Shown here: one piece after another, positions 62,641-64,000 of the stretch
Layout of the letters: each line of letters opens with the position of its first letter
Position numbering within the stretch: the first letter of the stretch is position 1
NCBI GenBank assembly: GCA_934394855.1
Contig: CAKRRH010000003.1
Location: forward strand, 1 to 64,000
Source of the DNA: an uncultured Eubacteriales bacterium
GTDB taxonomy: Bacteria > Bacillota > Clostridia > Oscillospirales > Acutalibacteraceae
Direction of reading: 5' to 3'
DNA: 64,000 nt
Notes under the pieces: model-generated
Databases searched by the model: none
Told to the model about the DNA's origin: nothing
Seen by the model: the letters and a program-made list of their open reading frames with translations, nothing else
Program-made: the position numbers and the translations under genes

Positions 62641-63629
62641 TTAACAAAGACGCAAAAATAACATTATTATCGGGAATTGTCATATCGCTGATTTTGTCCG
62701 CCGTCTGCCTGATTTTCAGCACCGTTTGCGGCGTTGTCTGCATGATTTCCGGATTGCTTATAACGCTAATATATTTTTTCAACATAAAAAAGCGCAACGA
62801 TAAAATGGGCGAGCTTAACAACTATTTGTCAATGATATGTTCGGGCAAATTTGACCTTGACATTCGTGATAACACCGAGGGCGAGCTGTCAATTTTGAAA
62901 AACAATCTTTATAAAGTTATGACGCTGCTCAAAAGCCAAAACGAACAGCTCATTAAAGATAAATCATATCTTTCCGATTCGCTTGCCGACATTTCTCATC
63001 AGCTAAAAACTCCGCTGACATCAATGATGGTGATGACCGACTTGCTGAAATCCGAAAAGGACAGCCAAAAACGGGCGGAATTTTTGAGCATAATCGAAAC
63101 ACAGCTTGACAAAACAAATTGGCTTATCACAAATCTTTTGAAGCTGTCAAAGCTTGATTCGGGCGCTACCGAGTTTAAGCATGAAAAAGTCAACATCTGC
63201 GAAGTAATTTCCAAAAGCCTCTCTCCGTTTTCGGTAACGCTTGACCTAAAATCAATAAGTGTGCAAAATGATGTCACCGATTTTGAGTTTTTCGGCGACA
63301 AAAGCTGGACGGGCGAGGCGATCGAGAACATAATCAAAAATTGCATCGAGCATACAAACAAAAACGGAACTCTCACGCTTTATTCCGAACAGACAAATGT
63401 ATATAATTCGCTTTACATCAAAGACAGCGGCGTCGGAATCGCAGAACAGGACCTGCCCCATATTTTCGAGCGTTTTTACCACGGCAAAAATTCATCAAAG
63501 GACAGCGTCGGAATCGGTCTTGCGCTTGCAAAAACGGTGCTTGAAAAGGAAAAGGGCGACATAATCGTTACTTCAACTCAAGGCGTCGGAAGCGTCTTTG
63601 AGCTGCGTTTTTATAAAACGATAATATGA
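62637..63629 (+). CDS. Intramembrane-sensing histidine kinase, Bce-like
   Basis: 330 residues. Two helices at ~9-28 and ~30-48 with almost no outside loop, the hallmark of kinases that sense via a partner transporter. HisKA DISHQLKTPLTSMM (~119) and HATPase with NIIKNCIEHTNK, DSGVGIAEQDLPHIFERFY and GIGLALAKTVLEKEKG. Overlaps the regulator gene by 4 bp. Confidence 0.92.
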   Translation: MINKDAKITLLSGIVISLILSAVCLIFSTVCGVVCMISGLLITLIYFFNIKKRNDKMGELNNYLSMICSGKFDLDIRDNTEGELSILKNNLYKVMTLLKSQNEQLIKDKSYLSDSLADISHQLKTPLTSMMVMTDLLKSEKDSQKRAEFLSIIETQLDKTNWLITNLLKLSKLDSGATEFKHEKVNICEVISKSLSPFSVTLDLKSISVQNDVTDFEFFGDKSWTGEAIENIIKNCIEHTNKNGTLTLYSEQTNVYNSLYIKDSGVGIAEQDLPHIFERFYHGKNSSKDSVGIGLALAKTVLEKEKGDIIVTSTQGVGSVFELRFYKTII

Positions 63630-63653
63630 TAAACGAACGCCCTGCCGCCAATC

Positions 63654-63667
63654 TTACAAAATTGTAA
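63654..63667 (+). promoter_or_regulatory. BceR-type operator upstream of the ABC transporter gene
   Basis: TTACA-AAAT-TGTAA, identical to 61896-61909 and extended here to TC...GA, an 18-bp palindrome. A further CTGTAAGG half-site lies at 63683-63690, and TATATT (63696-63701) is a candidate -10. Confidence 0.75.
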
Positions 63668-63732
63668 GATAAATGTCACCGAGCTGTAAGGTTGATATAT
63701 TATCATGAACTCATCGAAAGGAAGGAATCAAA

Positions 63733-64000
63733 ATGAAAATTCTCGAAGTATCAAACCTTTGCAAAACCTACGGCAAGGGCGACACAATGGTTAAAGCGCT
63801 CGATAACATATCGTTTTCCGTTGAAAAAGGTGAGTTTGTGGCAATAATCGGACCGTCGGGTTCGGGCAAATCAACTTTGCTTCATATTCTCGGCGGAGTT
63901 GACACCCCCACAAGCGGCAAAGTTATAATCAACGAAACCGATATATCCACATTAAACGAAACGGCGCTCGCCGTTTTCCGTCGCAGACAAATCGGGCTTA
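63733..64000 (+). CDS. ABC transporter ATP-binding protein, BceA-like (truncated by window edge)
   Basis: The first 89 residues are seen: ILEVSNLCKTYGKGDTMVKALDNISFSVEKGEFVAIIG, Walker A GPSGSGKST (~40) and LLHILGGVDTPTSGKVII. This is the MacB/BceA branch. GAAAGGAAGG precedes the ATG. Its FtsX-like permease should follow beyond the window. Confidence 0.93.
   Translation, partial: MKILEVSNLCKTYGKGDTMVKALDNISFSVEKGEFVAIIGPSGSGKSTLLHILGGVDTPTSGKVIINETDISTLNETALAVFRRRQIGL

Overview
This window looks like a chromosome segment of a low-GC, spore-forming Clostridia-type Firmicute (probably Oscillospiraceae/Ruminococcus-like). The evidence is strong AGGAGG ribosome sites, near-consensus sigma-A promoters with 16-17 bp spacers, a SpoVT/AbrB sporulation regulator, a split HisZ/HisG pair, and Bce-type and YtrA-type transporter modules. 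The species cannot be fixed from the sequence alone.

Layout. 1-4.2 kb is the tail of a type I restriction island: an inverted, start-less hsdS piece, an AlbA_2/Schlafen-like protein, and hsdR. It ends in three truncated copies of a tRNA 3' end (4708-5187) that read as tRNA-Trp attachment-site scars. 5.2-7.4 kb holds a GH28-like glycosidase and a YczE-type membrane protein. 7.4-13.1 kb is a GntR/ABC operon with two very large paralogous permeases. 13.2-13.8 kb is a graveyard of a sortase/surface-protein locus. 13.9-16.3 kb encodes a pseudo-receiver/HD-GYP/GGDEF protein.

16.4-35 kb is biosynthetic. A leftward hisZGDCBHAF-IE-manA operon is divergent from a rightward ilvB-N-C-D-leuC-D-B-ilvE operon. 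The ilv operon is preceded by a 33-codon Ile/Val-rich leader peptide and a terminator, a classic attenuator architecture and the best regulatory find here. leuA and a histidinol-phosphate phosphatase are not in the window.

35-50 kb carries acetyltransferases, a Ca2+ P-type ATPase, phosphoglucomutase, a secreted alpha/alpha-toroid protein, spoVT, a second GntR/ABC module, a Na+/Ca2+ exchanger, and an operon of two G3E (CobW/ZagA-like) GTPases plus adenine deaminase. One GTPase has a 95-residue linker with 48 His and 7 Cys; the other is fused to a YcgQ/DUF1980-like domain. 50-59 kb has a lipoprotein, a MacB-like ABC protein, a PhoR/PhoB-like two-component pair, an HD hydrolase, a U32 peptidase-family protein and zapA.

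59-64 kb has a beta-helix protein, tRNA-Gln(CTG), an AT-rich ECF sigma/anti-sigma pair, a small gene remnant, and a Bce-like two-component/ABC module that runs off the right edge. Identical TTACA-N4-TGTAA boxes precede both its regulator and its transporter.
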